Positions 51,954 to 60,705 of a DNA stretch of 64,000 nt are shown piece by piece; the first letter of the stretch is position 1, and the number at the start of each line of letters is the position of its first letter. The DNA is taken from assembly GCA_024233215.1 (NCBI GenBank), contig JACKPW010000021.1, positions 36,566 through 100,565 on the forward strand, in the 5' to 3' direction. The position numbers and the translations under genes were made by a program. The notes below the pieces were generated by a model that saw nothing but the letters and a program-made list of their open reading frames with translations, had not been told where the DNA came from and ran no database searches. This DNA comes from Verrucomicrobiales bacterium. GTDB lineage: Bacteria; Verrucomicrobiota; Verrucomicrobiia; Limisphaerales; J093.

Positions 51954-54900
51954 ATGCCCCGAATCTCTCGCCTCCACTATGCTGGGATTGGGCACCACGA
52001 CGCGCGATTCCCAGCACTCACACTCGACTTCCGCGGGAAGAACGGGTTGCCAGCGGATTCCGTGGTCTGGGCGGAGAACGGGGTCGGAAAATCGTCGCTG
52101 CTCACGCTCTTCTTCTCCACCTACCAGACGAATCGACGGATGTTTCTGGGTGCGCGTGGCGTTGCCAAGGCACGCGAACTATCCGACTACGTTCACGAGC
52201 GCGACCTGTCGTTCATCATCACCGAATGGGACATCACCGATGATCGAAGCTCCCCCGCACTACTTGCTGATGAACCCCGCGAATTGCTCGTCGTCGGACA
52301 GATGCTTTCCTGGAAGAGCCTCGACCGCAGTACGGGTGAACTGCGGCGGCGCTTCTTCTCCTTCCGCCCCATTCGCGAGGTGACCTTCGAGGATCTCCCC
52401 GTCGCGGGTCTGGCCGAGCCGGTGAATTCTTACGAGGCATTCCTGGACTGGCTGAACTCGAAGGCCAAGGCATACCCCAAGCTCCAGGTCGTGCATGAAT
52501 CCAATCAAGGTGACTGGCGTGCGCACCTGGAATCCTGCCACCTCGATCCCGAGTTGTTCGCGTACCAGTTGCGCATGAATCTTGACGAAGGCGGTGTGAA
52601 CGAGCTCTTCAATGAGCTCAGGGAGAACAAGGATTTCATCCGCCTCTTTCTCGAACTCGGGCTCGACCCTGAAACCCCCTCCAAGGTCCGCAGTAACCTG
52701 AGCGATTTCCTGCCCCAACACCGCCGGCTCGAAGCCATGCGCACACAGGTCGCCTTCAACGAGCGGCTGCTCGTGGAGCTGGGGCTCTTTCTGGAACAGC
52801 TCGCATTGGTTCGTGAGGTTGACTCGAACGTCCGGGCGGCTTCGGAGGCCGCCTCGACCATGTTGGCGCAACTACACGTCGCAACCCATCAGGCTGCCGC
52901 GGAGCTCGAACAACTCAAGGAACTGGCGAAGGAGCTCGAGGGTAGGGAGCGCGGCGTCAAGACTCAGCGCGACAGCGTTCGTCGTCGGCTCAATTTCTTC
53001 ACTCGTAGGCGGGCCGAACTCGAAGTAAGCGAGGCTCAATCAGCGGTTCAGGCCGCCGACCGCGAAGTCGACGCCACCGACCACACTGCCCGCCTTGTCT
53101 CCCTGGCGGAGTCCATGTCCGAACTCCGTGATCACGAGGCCGAAGCGAGCGTCCTGCAGGAGACCATTCGTCGCGAGCAGGAACAGGCGCGCCCTGAACT
53201 CGAGGCGATCGAAGCACTGGGAGCGCATCTCAAGAAAGCCCTTGGGCTCGAACTAGCCCAGGCCAAGAGCCACCTGTCCAGAGCGCAGGAACAGCGAAGG
53301 AACCTCCGCAACCAACAGACCGACTTACAGAACCGGCGGCTTCAGGTGGGGCGTGACCAGGCCGCCAAAACCACGGAGTACGCCGCCGTCGAGCAATTCT
53401 TCACCAACCGAGACCGGCAGCGGGACAAGTTGCGGCAGGACCACGTTCTGGAATCCAAGGAGGAAGCCTCTACCGCTTTGGCCCGCTGGCAAAGTGCCGC
53501 TCAAGAGGCTGCCGCCGCCGCAACCCGTAACCGCAACGAGCGTGATACTGCCATCGCCGATGGGCAGCAACTCGCCGAGCAAAGGGCCACGCTCTTGTCC
53601 CAGGCTTCCGAAAGGGAGGCTCGCTTCAACCAACTCAACGACCGCATCACCGTGGCGGAGAAGAACGAGGCTGCCATCGCCTCTCACCCGGAGCTGCAGG
53701 CCGCTGTAGAAACCGCGCAAGCCGACATCGAGTTGCCTGCCACCCTCGACCGCCTCCGCCAACGCAGTTCCGACTTGTTGAATCATCTTCTTCGCTTGAA
53801 CGCTGACATGGCGGAGGACGACCGCGCCGAGCAGTATGTCGAACGGGATGGCCTGTTTCCGCCCACGCGCGACGTCGAGGCGGTGGTGGAGCATCTGAAA
53901 ACGCAGGGGCTGACCAGTGTCATCCCGGCCACCCATTGGCTGGCTTCCAACACCGACGCGGACACGGCGAACGCCTTGCTCACCTCCGATCCGGCGCGCT
54001 ACCACGGCGTGATGTTCAACTCACTGGTGGATCAGGCCAAGGCCGAGGCCGCGGTCAAATTCGCCCGCTCTCCGCACGCTCCTGTGCAGGTCTCTCCGAC
54101 TCCGGAGCAGATGCCCAGCCCGACCGCATCGCCGGCTCTCGTCGTGCCCCCCTGTCATGCCGGCGCTTTCAATCGCGAAGCCGCCCAGGCAGAACGAGTC
54201 GATCTTCAGGCACGGTTGCATCAAACGCGGACCCAACTCGACCAGCTCCGCGCTCAACAGAAGGCATGCACAGGAGTGGAAACGAAACTCAGTGCCTGGT
54301 TGGCGGAATTCGGGGGAGGCAAGCTGACCACCCTGCGCGAGCAGCGGCGCGGCGAGGAGCAGTCCCTAGCCAGCCTCCGTCAACGCGCGAAGGAGGCCGG
54401 CGAACAAAGCACAGCCAGGCACATGTTGGCCCACGCGTTGGAAACCAAGGTCCGCCAACATGACGAGGCCGCCCAGCACGCCAATTCCATGGCGACCAAG
54501 CTCGAGTCTTTCATCGAGCAATTCGAGTCGCCGCTGGAAGACCGGCGGCAGGAGCGCGAGGCGTTGAAGCAGCGTCTCGCTGAACTGGAGGCTCAACTCG
54601 GCACGCTCCAGGACACGATTGAGCAGCTCGGATTGTCCGAACCGCGATTGGAGGGTGAGGAACAAGCGGCCCGTGATGCTGTGCGTGACGTTGAAGCGGA
54701 ACTCCGCACCATCACTTACGTGGCGGCAGCCCAACCGAACGCCGTCACAGAGGCCCTGGCTGCCTTGCGTCAGAGCTACGCAGCCGAGGTTCAGAGGTTT
54801 GAGGGCCGTTTTAAGAACACCGCTGCACAGGGGCGGCTTGAGGAGAAGCAGGGCCGGATTGCCAAATTGAAGCAGTCGCTCAGCGGTGAGGAATTCCGTG

Positions 54901-56354
54901 GTCTCCTCCGAGAGGATGCGGAAGCCCTTCTCGACACGGGCGATTTGCGCACCCTGCGAAGCGAGACCAAGGAGCGCCACGGCAAGGCTCTTGCGGCAAA
55001 AGGGGCCGCTGAACTGATGGTCAAACAGGCTCGCAAGGCCCTGGAGGACCTTGGCACTCTGGGCGACCTCGACAGGCCTCTCAAGGGCGAGATCCTGCCG
55101 GAAACCGCAAGTGGGGTCGGCACCATTGTGGCCGAGCTTGAAGCCGAAGCGAAGCAACTGGAGGCAGAGCACGAGCGAGTCCGCCTTGGAATCGAGGTCA
55201 ACAACAAGGCCGCTCAGGCTGCCACATCCCGCTGCGACCTGCTCAAATCTCGATCGAAGCTCCTCACCAATCTGGACGTCCCTCCCTCCAGCAGGACGGA
55301 CCTGCCGCCCATGGCTCTGGACGATGCATCCATTGAACCGGAGGTGGACGAGCTGTGTTCGAAGTTGCGAGACGCTCGGACTCGGGCCGAGCAGCAGCAT
55401 GAAATGGTCGCTGAGAGGCATGCCGCCATTCGCGAACTGACGCAGAGTGATGCTTTCCCTCACGGGGCGAGCATTCCTGCACGTTCCCTCTTCGCCACCA
55501 TCACGCTCCCCGAGATGTTGCAGGGCGAGGTCGCGGTAGAGCGTCAGGCCGCCGTTTCTGAGCAAACGGAAACGCTCAAGGCAGAATTGCGCCAGATGCA
55601 GCAACACCGGGAGTTGATCGTCAACGAATTGCTGACGGAGGCCGAGAAAGCGGTCCGGCTTTTGGGACGGGCAGCGCGCTACAGCAAGATGCCCGCCACC
55701 ATGACTGGCTGGGAAGATGAATCCTTCCTCCGTATCCACCTTTCTGTGCCCCACAGCCAGGACGAGAAGCTGCTTCGCCTGCGAGGCTATGTGGACGATC
55801 TGCTGGCACGGGGGACGTTGCCTGACGGTGTCCGGCTGGTGTTCGACGCGTTGCTTTCGCTGGTAACCGAGCGCGGCATGGAAGCCAGTATTCTGAAGCC
55901 CGAAACGCAACGTCGTAAGGCGCGCTATCCCGTCCGGGAAATGAGCGGCTGGAGTGAAGGCGAGCGAACGACCGTCGCCATCATCCTTTACTGTACGCTG
56001 GTCAAACTGCGCGCGCAGAGTCGCGGCCAGGCTGAGCGCCGCGCCGAGGTGAGCGCGCTGTTGCTCGACAACCCCATCGGGAAGGCATCAAAACCGGAGT
56101 TTCTCGAAATGCACCGATGGATTGCCGGCGCGCTCGGGGTGCAACTCATCTACGCGACCGGCATTAACGACCCTCAGGCACTGGGCATCTTCCCCAACCG
56201 CATCCGGCTCGCCAAGAACCGCTTCGTCCCCGAAACGGGAGACCTGGCAGTGGGCGTCGTTGGCGAGGAGGCACAATCGGTCATCCATAGTATTCGCATT
56301 TTTGACGGCCACGCTGACGCGAATCCAGATGCGGTCCCGAGCACGGAGGCATGA
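51954..56354 (+). CDS. jetC: Wadjet JetC-like / MukB-type SMC ATPase
   Basis: 1,466 residues. The N-terminal head has E41-N-G-V-G-K-S-S48 as Walker A (AENGVGKSS). Two very long coiled coils (about 250-560 and 740-1250) flank a non-coil hinge at about 600-720 (GLTSVIPATHWLASNTDADT). The C-terminal head has the ABC signature S1331-G-W-S-E-G-E-R (MSGWSEGERTT) and Walker B LLLD1372-N-P-I-G. The catalytic position after Asp is therefore Asn, not Glu. Length equals MukB and exceeds most Wadjet JetC. Such SMC complexes extrude DNA loops, and in Wadjet they trap and cut small circular plasmids. The long minus-strand frames in the same interval are shadows. Confidence 0.9.
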   Translation: MPRISRLHYAGIGHHDARFPALTLDFRGKNGLPADSVVWAENGVGKSSLLTLFFSTYQTNRRMFLGARGVAKARELSDYVHERDLSFIITEWDITDDRSSPALLADEPRELLVVGQMLSWKSLDRSTGELRRRFFSFRPIREVTFEDLPVAGLAEPVNSYEAFLDWLNSKAKAYPKLQVVHESNQGDWRAHLESCHLDPELFAYQLRMNLDEGGVNELFNELRENKDFIRLFLELGLDPETPSKVRSNLSDFLPQHRRLEAMRTQVAFNERLLVELGLFLEQLALVREVDSNVRAASEAASTMLAQLHVATHQAAAELEQLKELAKELEGRERGVKTQRDSVRRRLNFFTRRRAELEVSEAQSAVQAADREVDATDHTARLVSLAESMSELRDHEAEASVLQETIRREQEQARPELEAIEALGAHLKKALGLELAQAKSHLSRAQEQRRNLRNQQTDLQNRRLQVGRDQAAKTTEYAAVEQFFTNRDRQRDKLRQDHVLESKEEASTALARWQSAAQEAAAAATRNRNERDTAIADGQQLAEQRATLLSQASEREARFNQLNDRITVAEKNEAAIASHPELQAAVETAQADIELPATLDRLRQRSSDLLNHLLRLNADMAEDDRAEQYVERDGLFPPTRDVEAVVEHLKTQGLTSVIPATHWLASNTDADTANALLTSDPARYHGVMFNSLVDQAKAEAAVKFARSPHAPVQVSPTPEQMPSPTASPALVVPPCHAGAFNREAAQAERVDLQARLHQTRTQLDQLRAQQKACTGVETKLSAWLAEFGGGKLTTLREQRRGEEQSLASLRQRAKEAGEQSTARHMLAHALETKVRQHDEAAQHANSMATKLESFIEQFESPLEDRRQEREALKQRLAELEAQLGTLQDTIEQLGLSEPRLEGEEQAARDAVRDVEAELRTITYVAAAQPNAVTEALAALRQSYAAEVQRFEGRFKNTAAQGRLEEKQGRIAKLKQSLSGEEFRGLLREDAEALLDTGDLRTLRSETKERHGKALAAKGAAELMVKQARKALEDLGTLGDLDRPLKGEILPETASGVGTIVAELEAEAKQLEAEHERVRLGIEVNNKAAQAATSRCDLLKSRSKLLTNLDVPPSSRTDLPPMALDDASIEPEVDELCSKLRDARTRAEQQHEMVAERHAAIRELTQSDAFPHGASIPARSLFATITLPEMLQGEVAVERQAAVSEQTETLKAELRQMQQHRELIVNELLTEAEKAVRLLGRAARYSKMPATMTGWEDESFLRIHLSVPHSQDEKLLRLRGYVDDLLARGTLPDGVRLVFDALLSLVTERGMEASILKPETQRRKARYPVREMSGWSEGERTTVAIILYCTLVKLRAQSRGQAERRAEVSALLLDNPIGKASKPEFLEMHRWIAGALGVQLIYATGINDPQALGIFPNRIRLAKNRFVPETGDLAVGVVGEEAQSVIHSIRIFDGHADANPDAVPSTEA

Positions 56355-57397
56355 CCCCCACCGACCAATTCCACCGCCATCTACTGGATTGCTCTGACGG
56401 CAAGTCTCGCGTTGGGCTTGAAGCGGTGCGTGAGGCCTTCCAGCGGGTTCATCCTGAGCTTGCCACAGCCCCATCTGCGCGTGCGAAGTTGCGCGGACTG
56501 CTCGATGTCCTCGAACTTGACGAACGCATTCAACTCCCTAAAGGCCGCCATCTCTGGGACGCTTCCACGCTGCCCTCACTCCCACAGTGGGTCCGACTTC
56601 CGCCCGAATCCTCCTCCTCCGAGAAGCCAGATCTTCGCGCCGTTCCTTGGTGCCCGGAATTGCGGTTCCTCGCCACCACGCGGGTATTCGTCCCACTCAG
56701 CGACCTGCTCAAGTTGCAGGACTTCCTCGCGCACGGCGGACGTGAACGTCCGACGGTTCCTATCAAAGAACGCTCGCTCGACATCTTCGGGGACGAGAAA
56801 CGCCTCGACCAACTCGTCCGGGGTTCAGCGTTGTTCGGGGATGGTCGCCTTACCCCCGAGACCCTTCGCTGTTCCATTGTTCCCGAGCCCCTGCCATGGA
56901 AAGCCGGCCCGGATCCAACTCGTCCGCTCTTGGTGGTGGAGAACGCCGCCACATGGCATTCGTACTGCCGTTGGAATGCGGCGCGCGGGTTGTTTTGCGC
57001 CGTCGTTTACGGTTGTGGCAATCGCTTCATGGACAGCGCCACCTTCATTCTGGAAATCTTCGAAGCTGTCGCCGGACCACGACGCGTCCTCTACTTTGGC
57101 GACCTCGATCCCCAAGGCTTGGTTATCCCACAGGAGGCGTCTGCCCGTGGGCAAACTGCGGGACTGCCAACCATCGAGCCGCACCTTTGGAGCTACCGAC
57201 ACCTGCTCGCCGTCACGGATGGTCACGGGCAGGCACATGACGCCCCAGCGCCGGCTCCGACGCTTTGCGACTGGCTTGGCGACTGCGCTGAATCCGTCCG
57301 CCGCTTGTTCGCTGCCGGGCGACGGCTCGCTCAGGAGCATATCGGCTGGGAATTCCTCCGGAACCACTTGACGGACGATCCCGCTGTTCCGTTGTGA
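56351..57397 (+). CDS. jetD: Wadjet JetD-like topoisomerase-VI/Toprim nuclease subunit
   Basis: 348 residues, ATGA overlap with the SMC gene. N-terminal region: helical, with VPIKERSLDIFGDEKRLDQL typical of the DUF3322 part. The Toprim fold follows at about 195-290 (DUF2220-like): the catalytic Glu in PLLVVENAATWHSY and the D-x-D metal site in RRVLYFGDLDPQGLVI. The C-terminal helices end in IGWEFLRNHL. In known Wadjet systems this subunit cleaves plasmid DNA once loop extrusion stalls. All catalytic acids seem present, so the operon reads as functional. Confidence 0.9.
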   Translation: MTPTDQFHRHLLDCSDGKSRVGLEAVREAFQRVHPELATAPSARAKLRGLLDVLELDERIQLPKGRHLWDASTLPSLPQWVRLPPESSSSEKPDLRAVPWCPELRFLATTRVFVPLSDLLKLQDFLAHGGRERPTVPIKERSLDIFGDEKRLDQLVRGSALFGDGRLTPETLRCSIVPEPLPWKAGPDPTRPLLVVENAATWHSYCRWNAARGLFCAVVYGCGNRFMDSATFILEIFEAVAGPRRVLYFGDLDPQGLVIPQEASARGQTAGLPTIEPHLWSYRHLLAVTDGHGQAHDAPAPAPTLCDWLGDCAESVRRLFAAGRRLAQEHIGWEFLRNHLTDDPAVPL

Positions 57398-57417
57398 TTC
57401 GCTCCTGAAGTGTCGAT

Positions 57418-57750
57418 TTACGTGGCTTCAGCCAGAATTCGCCTTGCACGGGGAGAGAACCCAACCCCCTGGCGGGTGGGTGGCACGACACCTTCGCTCG
57501 TTGACGCACCTCGCCGCGGCTCGTCGCCGGTGGCCAATCCACTCTGCAACCGTCGCCACCGGACGAAGTCGCTCCAGAACACGACTCCCTTGACCAACGG
57601 AAAGCCAGGGCTTCGAAACCACTCCCGCGCTGCGGAGTAGGACAAGCCCACCAGAACGGAGAACTCCTTGGCGTTCAGCGCCTGGTCGAGGCGACGCTTC
57701 TCCAAGACGCTTTCAAGCTTCACTTGTCTGAGCTGTTTGTCTCCTGACAT
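57418..57750 (-). CDS. excisionase-like HTH protein
   Basis: 110 residues from ATG 57750, preceded on the minus strand by AAGGAAA; the frame extends to 57801 but that part is less convincing. The HTH is ALNAKEFSVLVGLSYSAARE followed by GFPLVKGVVFWSDFVRWRR, the 'sheltered wing' pattern of phage/transposon excisionases and small regulators. The C-terminal 40 residues are low in complexity. It converges on jetD with 20 bases between stops. It fits the mobile-island setting; no integrase is adjacent. Confidence 0.7.
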   Translation of the reverse strand: MSGDKQLRQVKLESVLEKRRLDQALNAKEFSVLVGLSYSAAREWFRSPGFPLVKGVVFWSDFVRWRRLQSGLATGDEPRRGASTSEGVVPPTRQGVGFSPRARRILAEAT

Positions 57751-58091
57751 CAATTTCCTTTCTGGGCCTTGTGCGCAGTACTTGGCGGGGTCCCCGCGCA
57801 CCAGCTTGGCGCAGGACAGAACTCACGATCCACAAACGAGAGCGGCCGGGAGCGATGGGCCTCCACCGCGCCGCGAAGGCTCGCCCGTCCCGGGTGGTGC
57901 AACGGAGGGTTAACTTGAGCCGTCCCCTTTTGTCCGATGTTCCCATACGTACGCCAGCACACAGGTCCCGCCGCGTCCCTGCATCCGAGGTTTTCGCACC
58001 AAACCGTGTTCGGTTCGCCGTCCAGGCCACGACTGTCCGGGTAGAGCGGCGAAAGGGTCAATGGGGGCTCGCCGATGAACTCGTGAACGAC
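57751..58091. other. spacer between divergent HTH genes, no gene seen
   Basis: About 340 bases. Frames here are shadows. It must hold the promoters of both HTH genes, but no strong -35/-10 pair stands out. Confidence 0.45.
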
Positions 58092-58295
58092 ATGCAAACC
58101 ATGATTGAACTACAAACGGAAAAGCGGCCTACGCGGCTGGCATTCAGCATCCAGGAAACAGCCGCCATGCTCGGGCTGTCCGACAAGAGTGTCCGTCGCC
58201 TGATCTGGCGCGGATTGCTCCATCCCTCCCGCGCCCTGCGCCACATCCGCATCCCCAAGGACGAGATCGAGCGCTTCCTGCGCGAAACCCGCTGA
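58092..58295 (+). CDS. excisionase-family (HTH_17-like) DNA-binding protein
   Basis: 67 residues from ATG 58092 (or 64 from ATG 58101). FSIQETAAMLGLSDKSVRRL is the helix-turn-helix and HIRIPKDEIERFLRETR the wing/helix end typical of the excisionase/MerR-like 'HTH_17' family. Such proteins are directionality factors of integrated elements or small regulators. It heads a same-strand set with the genes at 58324, 58867 and 59428. Confidence 0.82.
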   Translation: MQTMIELQTEKRPTRLAFSIQETAAMLGLSDKSVRRLIWRGLLHPSRALRHIRIPKDEIERFLRETR

Positions 58296-58323
58296 ATCCA
58301 TCCACCCTCCCCTCATACCCATC

Positions 58324-58749
58324 ATGAAAACCCCCGAACAAATCTCCTTCCGTGACCTGGCGAAACTCCTGCAAGACCCCCAGGGAACGATCGACTACCT
58401 GGTCTACGTGCGCGAACCGGAGTCCATCCAGTCGACGGCCGAGTGGATTAGCGCGGAGCCAGCCCGCCCATATCGTGGCCAGCCGGAATTGACTCCGCTC
58501 CTCCGCGGCCTGGTGGAGCGTAACATCGTCCACATCTCCTCGCGCCATCCGTTGCCGAAGATCCCCGCCCGTTTCCAGGTTGATCCGCGGGACATTCCTC
58601 CCTTCCAGCGTGGGGAAGCCCTCCAGATTGCTCCCTACGCCGTCGTCCACATCCCTGGCCTGATCAAGGACCAGCTCAAAAGCGGCCTGAACACCACCGA
58701 CACCGGCTTCACCGTCACGCGCTCGATCCACCGCGGCATGAGCTACTAA
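58324..58749 (+). CDS. hypothetical cassette protein (141 aa)
   Basis: Starts MKTPEQISFRDLAKLLQDPQ 28 bases after the HTH gene. It is a soluble alpha/beta protein with PELTPLLRGLVERNIVHISS, IPARFQVDPRDIPPFQRGEA and a C-terminal TGFTVTRSIHRGMSY. I recognise no family. Codon use and position in a tight same-strand set support it as a real gene of the mobile cassette. Confidence 0.72.
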   Translation: MKTPEQISFRDLAKLLQDPQGTIDYLVYVREPESIQSTAEWISAEPARPYRGQPELTPLLRGLVERNIVHISSRHPLPKIPARFQVDPRDIPPFQRGEALQIAPYAVVHIPGLIKDQLKSGLNTTDTGFTVTRSIHRGMSY

Positions 58750-58866
58750 CCTGAGACACTCGCCCGCGCCAGGACAACCTCCTTCGACCCTCTCCCTCTC
58801 CATACGGCGTTCACGCTTTTAAGCCTGACCACCACCACCACCCGGAACTCCGTGAGAACTGAGACG

Positions 58867-59325
58867 ATGGAAGCCGAACCTGATTCCCCTCGCCCGACTT
58901 GGCCGATTGACCACCTGTTGACGGGATTGCAGGGGCGTTCGGTCCGGGTGGCCGCCGAGGCGTTTGTCCCCCGTGGTGACCATGTCCCTGCGCTCGCGCT
59001 GTTGATTCCGACCGCCCGACTCATCCTGCCAGACGGCAGCACTCCGGACGGGCGAGCGGTGTATTTCGAAGGGCTGCTTGAAGGGCATGTCCGCCGCATC
59101 GGCATCGTGGATGTTGTCCTGGGGGAACCGCCCGCGACAGATGATTGCGCCGATGGGATCACCGCCTTCCGGGGCAGCACCGCGGTGATCCTGCCTGGCC
59201 CGGCCATCGTGCGCCTGGCCTATCCCTTTGTCATCGAGCCCATCCCCGGAGACCCGATCAACTATTGGCGGGACTTCACCCGGCACGGAGTCCAGTTCGA
59301 ACTGCCTCTGGGTGATCCGGCCTGA
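58867..59325 (+). CDS. hypothetical cassette protein (152 aa)
   Basis: I start at ATG 58867 (METMEAE...-type tip); a GTG at 58852 is possible. The protein is beta-rich with no membrane segment: LQGRSVRVAAEAFVPRGDHV, YFEGLLEGHVRRIGIVDVVL, AFRGSTAVILPGPAIVRLAY, then INYWRDFTRHGVQFELPLG. It is not recognised. The last stretch fits a small barrel. It is the third gene of the set that starts with the excisionase-like gene. Confidence 0.65.
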   Translation: MEAEPDSPRPTWPIDHLLTGLQGRSVRVAAEAFVPRGDHVPALALLIPTARLILPDGSTPDGRAVYFEGLLEGHVRRIGIVDVVLGEPPATDDCADGITAFRGSTAVILPGPAIVRLAYPFVIEPIPGDPINYWRDFTRHGVQFELPLGDPA

Positions 59326-59333
59326 TCCTCTCA

Positions 59334-59422
59334 GATACCATGATTTGTTTAGCTCTCCAAAACGTGGTATCACAGAATCGAAGGTTTCGAGGTCCGAGAC
59401 CTGTTGTTTTGTCAGCAAGGAG
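59334..59422 (+). promoter_or_regulatory. inverted repeat and strong ribosome binding site ahead of the cassette's last gene
   Basis: GATACCA (59334-59340) and TGGTATC (59365-59371) are exact complements with a 24-base loop. AAGGAG at 59417-59422 sits five bases before ATG 59428, deciding that start over ATG 59467. Confidence 0.5.
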
Positions 59423-59427
59423 ATCCG

Positions 59428-59703
59428 ATGGACAGCCACCCGGCACTTCCCTCACCTGAAAGCACCATGAAAAACAAACCCATCCATGAGGTCCGGCTCG
59501 GCATGATCAAGGCCGCAGTCTGGAAGAACGAAACCGAAACCGGGACGCGTTACAACGTCACCTTCAGCCGCCTCTACCGCGACGAGGATCAGTGGCGCTC
59601 GACCGACTCGTTCGGTCGGGACGACCTGCTCCTGCTCGCCAAGGTGGCCGACGAAGCCCACTCCTGGATCTGCTCCGGGCAGGCCGAGGAAGTCGCGGCG
59701 TAG
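59428..59703 (+). CDS. small conserved protein, paralogue of the gene at 40057
   Basis: 91 residues from ATG 59428, supported by AAGGAG. The shared core is HEVRLGMIKAAVWKNETE, RYNVTFSRLYRDEDQWRST and SFGRDDLLLLAKVADEAHSW; about four residues in five match the copy at 40057. The family seems confined to this kind of bacterium, and the layout (short beta segments, then a helix) suggests nucleic-acid or protein binding, without proof. It is last in the cassette 58092-59703. Confidence 0.8.
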   Translation: MDSHPALPSPESTMKNKPIHEVRLGMIKAAVWKNETETGTRYNVTFSRLYRDEDQWRSTDSFGRDDLLLLAKVADEAHSWICSGQAEEVAA

Positions 59704-59778
59704 TCCGCTGGAACCCCGCGTGGTTCTTTGAACGGTTATTCAGGCTTTGCGGATTGTGCCTTTGAAACAATCCCCCTC

Positions 59779-60267
59779 TTATTCCTGGCCGGGAAGCAAC
59801 TCGCTGATCGCCCTCCGAAAACGCCGCGGATAGAACCGGGCCACCCCCAGCCAGTACTGCCGGAACGGCGCCAGCCGAATCAACCCCGCCATGTCGCGCC
59901 GGTAGGCCTCCCACTCCCCGTTCGACACCATGCCCAGTCGGTGGGCACCCCACATCAGATGCAGGTGATTGGTCCAGAGTTGCAGGTAACGCTGCTGCGC
60001 GAAGCTGGCGCCGGCGTCCCCTGCTCCGGCCGAGGCATCCAGAAGCGTCCACAGATGGGGATGCGCGAAGCCCAAGGCCAGGATTTCCCGATTCGAGTCG
60101 GTGATCTGGATCAGCGCCTCCAGCCGGAGTTGCCGCCGCAGGAGCGTGAGTTGAGACAGGGTGAGGAAGATGCCAACGGTGGCGACGGCGAGAGTCGCCA
60201 GATTGGCCAACTCCCCGGCGCCAACCGATCGAATCCACCCCAGAACCGTGTCCAATTCCCAATCCAT
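59779..60267 (-). CDS. membrane-anchored protein, DUF6082-like
   Basis: 162 residues. One transmembrane helix near the N-terminus (LANLATLAVATVGIFLTLSQ) is followed by a helical cytoplasmic part: LLRRQLRLEALIQITDSNRE, then WTNHLHLMWGAHRLGMVSNG and QYWLGVARFYPRRFRRAISE. From memory this resembles the actinobacterial DUF6082 group, one helix plus a domain that counts or binds something unknown. It lies 63 bases after the small gene at 60331 on the same strand, forming a two-gene unit. Confidence 0.72.
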   Translation of the reverse strand: MDWELDTVLGWIRSVGAGELANLATLAVATVGIFLTLSQLTLLRRQLRLEALIQITDSNREILALGFAHPHLWTLLDASAGAGDAGASFAQQRYLQLWTNHLHLMWGAHRLGMVSNGEWEAYRRDMAGLIRLAPFRQYWLGVARFYPRRFRRAISELLPGQE

Positions 60268-60330
60268 GCCCTGCTCCCGTCGGGAGGGGGATCGACACGC
60301 TGGGAGGCAGGCTTGAGGTTTGGTGGCGGT

Positions 60331-60531
60331 TTACTCGATATACTCCCGGACAAGCCGGTCAAACATTTCACGAGGGATGGCGACCAGGGCTTCGTGACCC
60401 GGAACGTCCACCCCGGTCGGTTTGGCGGTTTTGAGCCCCTGCACCAGCACGGTGTCCTGGTCGGTGACGAGGATGCCCGGGCAGCCCGAAAACGCGCACT
60501 CCTGGGGCCGAATGGTCCGTTTGATTTTCAT
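60331..60531 (-). CDS. small soluble protein with a CPGIL core, partner of the membrane gene
   Basis: 66 residues: MKIKRTIRPQECAFSGCPGI, then LVTDQDTVLVQGLKTAKPTG and VPGHEALVAIPREMFDRLVR. The pattern (C-P-[AG]-[IV] then a 'D-x-x-x-V-Q-G' strand and a terminal helix) is one I recall from small actinobacterial genes next to HTH and DUF6879/DUF6082 genes; that link is from memory. No Shine-Dalgarno is visible; a TATATT sits five bases before the ATG, so a leaderless transcript is possible. Confidence 0.7.
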   Translation of the reverse strand: MKIKRTIRPQECAFSGCPGILVTDQDTVLVQGLKTAKPTGVDVPGHEALVAIPREMFDRLVREYIE

Positions 60532-60705
60532 CTAATATACAAGGAGCACTAATCTAGAACAGTGTCCAATGATTTGTTCGACAATCTTATCTAGCCGATA
60601 TGGTCAAAGCGCCGTCCCTGATCCACGTTTCCATCGACCTACGCGCTGTTGTGATGGCTGTGACGGCTTGATCTTCGCCGTGGCGCGCGCGAGGCTGCCG
60701 GAGTC

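Noticed and set aside
54366..55910. Minus-strand frame of 514 residues inside the SMC gene
   Set aside because: Leu/Arg-rich antisense of coiled-coil codons; the plus frame has ATPase motifs on both sides of it.
57771..58091. N-terminal extension of the excisionase-like gene at 58092
   Set aside because: The frame is open but Arg-rich and structureless; known family members are about 65 residues and begin near the ATGs at 58092 and 58101.
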